A stretch of DNA of 8,345 bases, from NCBI GenBank assembly GCA_947371775.1, contig CANBQX010000081.1, positions 1 through 8,345 on the forward strand, read 5' to 3'. The notes below the pieces were generated by a model that was not told the DNA's origin, searched no databases, and saw nothing but the letters and a program-made list of their open reading frames with translations. The position numbers were made by a program, and so were the translations under genes. Within the stretch, counting starts at the first letter, position 1. Each line of letters begins with the position of its first letter. This DNA comes from Comamonadaceae bacterium. Its GTDB lineage: Bacteria; Pseudomonadota; Gammaproteobacteria; Burkholderiales; Burkholderiaceae_C. Of the stretch, positions 5,771-8,345 are shown one piece after another.

Positions 5771-7095
5771 TGACGATCCTCGCCTCCCCCCACAGCGCCC
5801 CCGAGTCCACCGACCTGGACCGCCACGCCGCACTCAAATTCATCACCTGCGGCTCGGTTGACGATGGCAAAAGCACCTTGATCGGCCGCCTGCTGGTGGA
5901 CAGCCGCTCAGTGCTGCAAGACCAAATGGCCAATGTGTCCAAGAGCGGCGCGGCCGACCTGGCGCTGTTCACCGACGGCCTGTCCGCTGAGCGCGAGCAA
6001 GGCATCACGATTGACGTGGCCTACCGCTACTTTGCCACCCCAGCGCGCAAATTCATCATCGGCGACACGCCCGGCCATGAGCAGTACACCCGCAATATGG
6101 TGACTGCCGCCAGCAGCGCCGACGCCGCTGTGGTGCTGGTCGACGCGACCAAGCTCAAGTGGAAAGACGTGCCACAGGTCACGCTGCTGCCGCAAACCCG
6201 CCGCCATGCGCTCTTGCTCAAGCTTTTGCGCGTGCCCAGCATCGTGTTCGCCGTTAACAAGCTGGATGCTCTGGAAGACCCCGCCGAGCCCGGCCGGGCC
6301 ACCGAAGCCTTTGAGCGCATCCGCCAAGCGCTGCTGGCGTTTGCCGCGGAAGCGGGTATTGAAGTGACCGCCACCATTCCGATTTCTGCCCTGCAAGGCA
6401 ACAACGTGGTCAGCGCCACACCGGGCTGGTGTGGCTACCTGGGCCAGAGCCTGTTGCAGCTGCTGGAACAACTGCCGGTGACGCCGGCTGACGGCGCTCT
6501 GCCCCTGGCCTTTCCGGTGCAGTGGGTGGAAAAATTCTCCAGCTCCAGCGACACCAGCCAGGGCCGCCGTGTGTTTTGGGGGCGCGTGGCCAACGGCCAT
6601 GCCCAGGTGGGCCAAAACGTCACCGTGTTCCCCAGCGGCAAAACTGCCACCATCGCCCAGGTGCTCAACCATGTGCGCCAGCCCCAGGCAGTGCATGCCA
6701 ACCATGGCGCAGGCCTGGTGCTGGACCGCGAGGTCGATGTGTCGCGCGGCGATTGGCTGCTGGCAGATACCGCCGAACTACAAGGCCGCCAAACCGTGAG
6801 CGGCATCGTGGCCTGGATGGACGACACGCCGCTGGTGACCGGCCGCACCTACTGGGCGCTGCACGGCCACCGCTGGGTCAAGGCCAAGGTGCAGCGCATT
6901 GACTACCGCATCGACGTCAACACCCTGGCCCAAAGCCCGACCACCGAGCTCGAGCCCAATGCCATCGGCCACATCACGCTGGCCCTGCAGGCACCTATTG
7001 CTGCGATGGGCTTTGCGCAGTCGCGCGTGCTGGGCGCTTTGATCCTGGTGGACACGGCCAGCCATGCCACCGCCGGGGCTTTGTTGATCGAATAA
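5770..7095 (+). CDS. cysN: Sulfate adenylyltransferase subunit 1 (ATP sulfurylase GTPase subunit)
   Basis: The 441-residue translation-factor-like GTPase activates CysD in APS synthesis. G motifs are present: G1 GSVDDGKST (28-36), G3 DTPGHEQY (99-106), G4 NKLD (163-166), and a G5-like ISAL at 205-208. The EREQGITIDVAYRYF switch I (G2) region is also clear. Beta-barrel domains follow from about residue 240 (FPVQWVEKF onward). The protein ends at ALLIE with no APS kinase (CysC) domain; fused CysNC proteins are about 600 residues or more. Between DATK and the TRRH helix there is extra sequence (KWKDVPQVTLLP) relative to my recollection of E. coli CysN, probably a lineage feature. Overall length is somewhat below E. 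coli CysN (about 475). The ATG overlaps the cysD stop by one base (TGATG). Confidence 0.96.
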   Translation: MTILASPHSAPESTDLDRHAALKFITCGSVDDGKSTLIGRLLVDSRSVLQDQMANVSKSGAADLALFTDGLSAEREQGITIDVAYRYFATPARKFIIGDTPGHEQYTRNMVTAASSADAAVVLVDATKLKWKDVPQVTLLPQTRRHALLLKLLRVPSIVFAVNKLDALEDPAEPGRATEAFERIRQALLAFAAEAGIEVTATIPISALQGNNVVSATPGWCGYLGQSLLQLLEQLPVTPADGALPLAFPVQWVEKFSSSSDTSQGRRVFWGRVANGHAQVGQNVTVFPSGKTATIAQVLNHVRQPQAVHANHGAGLVLDREVDVSRGDWLLADTAELQGRQTVSGIVAWMDDTPLVTGRTYWALHGHRWVKAKVQRIDYRIDVNTLAQSPTTELEPNAIGHITLALQAPIAAMGFAQSRVLGALILVDTASHATAGALLIE

Positions 7096-7101
7096 AATAC
7101 G

Positions 7102-7123
7102 CGGTTTCGCGCTGGCGAAACCG
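7102..7123 (+). terminator. Candidate intrinsic terminator or attenuator after cysN
   Basis: A perfect 9-bp inverted repeat, CGGTTTCGC (7102-7110) and GCGAAACCG (7115-7123), flanks a four-base GCTG loop, starting six bases after the cysN stop. The tract after it, TTCCGTCTT, is only moderately T-rich, so termination may be partial. The position, between cysN and fdxA, could lower expression of the two redox genes relative to the cys genes or mark the operon end. No clear promoter is seen between the hairpin and fdxA (24 bases). Confidence 0.5.
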
Positions 7124-7147
7124 TTCCGTCTTAACGCACCGACACCC

Positions 7148-7477
7148 ATGACACATATCGTTACCGAAGCCTGCATCAAGTGCAAATACACCGACTGCGT
7201 GGACGTGTGTCCCGTGGACTGCTTTCGCGAAGGCCCCAACTTTCTGACGATTGACCCCGACGAGTGCATCGACTGCGCCGTGTGCATTCCCGAATGCCCA
7301 GTCAACGCGATCTACGCCGAAGAAGACGTGCCGCATGACCAGCAGCACATGACCCAACTCAACGCCGAGCTGGCCAAGTTGCCCACCTGGAAAAGCATCA
7401 CCAAACGCAAATCGCCCCTGCCCGAGGCAGAAGAGTGGAAAGACAAGACAGACAAGCTGTCTGAGCTGATCCGCTAA
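7148..7477 (+). CDS. fdxA: 7Fe ferredoxin ([3Fe-4S][4Fe-4S]), FdxA type
   Basis: The 109-residue, acidic, soluble electron carrier resembles Azotobacter ferredoxin I in length and motif layout. Cysteines C9, C17 and C50 fit the [3Fe-4S] ligands, and C21, C40, C43 and C46 fit the [4Fe-4S] ligands, each one position later than in the Azotobacter protein. C12 and C25 correspond to non-ligand cysteines also present there. The C-terminal extension after about residue 60 (NAELAKLP, then PLPEAEEW) is the characteristic FdxA tail. The gene starts 24 bases after the hairpin that follows cysN and has no strong Shine-Dalgarno. A reductase-like flavoprotein follows 14 bases after its stop, which suggests a redox pair. 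The partner enzyme is not shown by sequence; CysI is a candidate because no cysJ is seen. Confidence 0.94.
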   Translation: MTHIVTEACIKCKYTDCVDVCPVDCFREGPNFLTIDPDECIDCAVCIPECPVNAIYAEEDVPHDQQHMTQLNAELAKLPTWKSITKRKSPLPEAEEWKDKTDKLSELIR

Positions 7478-7491
7478 AGCGGTTGCCCGCC

Positions 7492-8345
7492 TTGGACCGG
7501 TCCCAAGCCCCCATCCAGACCGACGCGCTCATCATCGGCGCCGGCCCCGTGGGGCTGTTCCAGGTATTCGAACTCGGCCTGTTAGGCGTCCAGGCCCACG
7601 TGGTGGACGCCCTGCCTTTTGCCGGCGGCCAGTGCATGGCGTTGTATGCCGATAAGCCGATTTACGATATTCCAGCCGTCAAACGCTGCACCGGACGGGA
7701 GCTGACCGAGCGCTTGCTCGAGCAAGCCGCGCCTTTCAAACCCACGTTTCATTTCGACCAAACGGTCGACAGCTTGGCCCAACAAGGCGATGGCCGCTAT
7801 GCCGTCCAAACATCGACTGGCATGCGCTTTGAGGCCAAGACCGTGTTTATTGCCGCTGGCGTAGGCGCCTTCCAACACCGCAAGCTGCATGTGGAGGGCA
7901 TGGAGGCCTTTGATCCCAGCCAGGTGCACTACCGCTTTCAGGCGAGCGACAAGGTGCAAGGCCAGGACATTGTGGTGCTAGGTGGTGAAGACAGTGCGCT
8001 CGAAGCGGCCATTGCCCTGTGCAACACCGCCGCCAAGAGCGTGACCCTGCTGCACCGGCGCGATGTGTTTCAGGCTGAGCCCGCCACGACCGCGCAGGTT
8101 GCCGCTCTGCGGGCCTCGGGCAAGCTGCGCTTTGTCGAAGGCCAAATTACCGGCCTGCGTAGCCAGCACCGTCTGCACGGCCTGGTGGTTACCGACAAAG
8201 ATGGCGTGGACAGCACATTGCCGCTCGACCATTTGTATGTGTTTCTGGGCCTATCTCCCAAACTCGGCCCCGTGGCGCAATGGAGCCTGGCCATGGAGCG
8301 CAAGCAGCTGTGTGTGAGCACCGAGACCTTTGCCACCTCCGCGCC
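7492..8345 (+). CDS. Ferredoxin-NADP reductase-like flavoprotein (thioredoxin reductase fold), 3'-truncated
   Basis: An open frame without stops runs to the window edge, 284 codons, and translates to an NAD(P)/FAD-dependent oxidoreductase. The FAD Rossmann motif is LIIGAGPVG (13-21), followed by FAGGQCMALY and KPIYDIPA, hallmarks of the two-domain YumC-type ferredoxin-NADP reductases. FIAAGVGAFQHRKL marks the return to the FAD domain. The NADPH domain has VVLGGEDSALEAA (about 161-173) and VTLLHRRD. FLGLSPKLGPVAQW precedes the edge. There is no CxxC, so it is not a thioredoxin reductase. No ATG lies upstream: the first in-frame ATG is codon 49 here, inside the FAD domain. TTG 7492, about nine bases after AAAGCGG, is the best start; TTG 7483 and other upstream codons (frame open from 7465) are alternatives. 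Usual length is about 330-360, so the C-terminus is missing. Pairing with fdxA suggests it reduces that ferredoxin with NADPH. Confidence 0.88.
   Translation, partial: MDRSQAPIQTDALIIGAGPVGLFQVFELGLLGVQAHVVDALPFAGGQCMALYADKPIYDIPAVKRCTGRELTERLLEQAAPFKPTFHFDQTVDSLAQQGDGRYAVQTSTGMRFEAKTVFIAAGVGAFQHRKLHVEGMEAFDPSQVHYRFQASDKVQGQDIVVLGGEDSALEAAIALCNTAAKSVTLLHRRDVFQAEPATTAQVAALRASGKLRFVEGQITGLRSQHRLHGLVVTDKDGVDSTLPLDHLYVFLGLSPKLGPVAQWSLAMERKQLCVSTETFATSA

Noticed and set aside
5770..7095. Fused CysN-CysC (bifunctional with APS kinase)
   Set aside because: The protein ends after the beta-barrel domains at 441 residues, and no second P-loop kinase domain follows before the stop.
7148..7477. Extra cysteines C12 and C25 in FdxA as a novel cluster
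   Set aside because: Equivalent non-ligand cysteines occur in Azotobacter ferredoxin I, so they are ordinary for the family.
7492..8345. Thioredoxin reductase
   Set aside because: The fold and both dinucleotide motifs fit, but there is no CxxC redox pair. The GGQ and KPIYDIP segments and the fdxA neighbour point to ferredoxin-NADP reductase.
1..8345. CRISPR array, insertion sequence, tRNA or other mobile or RNA element
   Set aside because: I saw no direct repeat series, transposase-like product, terminal inverted repeats or tRNA-like cloverleaf. Nearly all the sequence is accounted for by tightly packed genes.

Overview
The window is high-GC DNA with every supported gene on the + strand. 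The proteins and the gene order (cysI, a DUF934 gene, cysH, cysD, cysN, a 7Fe ferredoxin, a thioredoxin-reductase-like flavoprotein) fit a betaproteobacterium, most likely of the Comamonadaceae (Rhodoferax, Polaromonas or Acidovorax type). This placement is from recalled protein character and synteny, not from a search.

Layout. Positions 1-804 hold the C-terminal part of a nucleoside hydrolase that enters from the left edge. Two bases later comes a 2-oxoglutarate/Fe(II) dioxygenase of the isopenicillin N synthase superfamily (807-1652). A 158-base gap (1653-1810) separates these from the sulfur genes. It holds an AT-rich stretch with a -10-like TATAAG, a TTTGC/GCAAA dyad and a long GC-rich inverted repeat, and is the probable promoter and leader of the cys operon. 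Then follow cysI (1811-3598), a DUF934 gene (3629-4012), cysH (4064-4804), cysD (4838-5770) and cysN (5770-7095). Gaps are short, and cysD and cysN overlap by one base. A perfect 9-bp hairpin (7102-7123) lies just after cysN. Then come fdxA (7148-7477) and, 14 bases on, a ferredoxin-NADP reductase-like flavoprotein (7492 to the right edge) that probably starts at TTG.

How the genes work together. CysD and CysN form ATP sulfurylase, making adenylylsulfate (APS). CysH carries the iron-sulfur cysteines of APS reductases, and CysN has no APS kinase domain, so the operon reads as the direct route sulfate -> APS -> sulfite. CysI reduces sulfite to sulfide. No cysJ flavoprotein subunit is present. 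The ferredoxin and reductase downstream are a plausible NADPH -> ferredoxin -> CysI electron supply, but that link is inference. The DUF934 protein is the one member of the set without an established biochemical role.

This is a largely ordinary assimilatory sulfate reduction locus. I see no mobile element, CRISPR array, tRNA or rRNA, and no clearly new system. The points most worth a second look are the DUF934 gene, the ferredoxin/reductase pair, the leader structure upstream of cysI, and the nucleoside hydrolase-dioxygenase pair.
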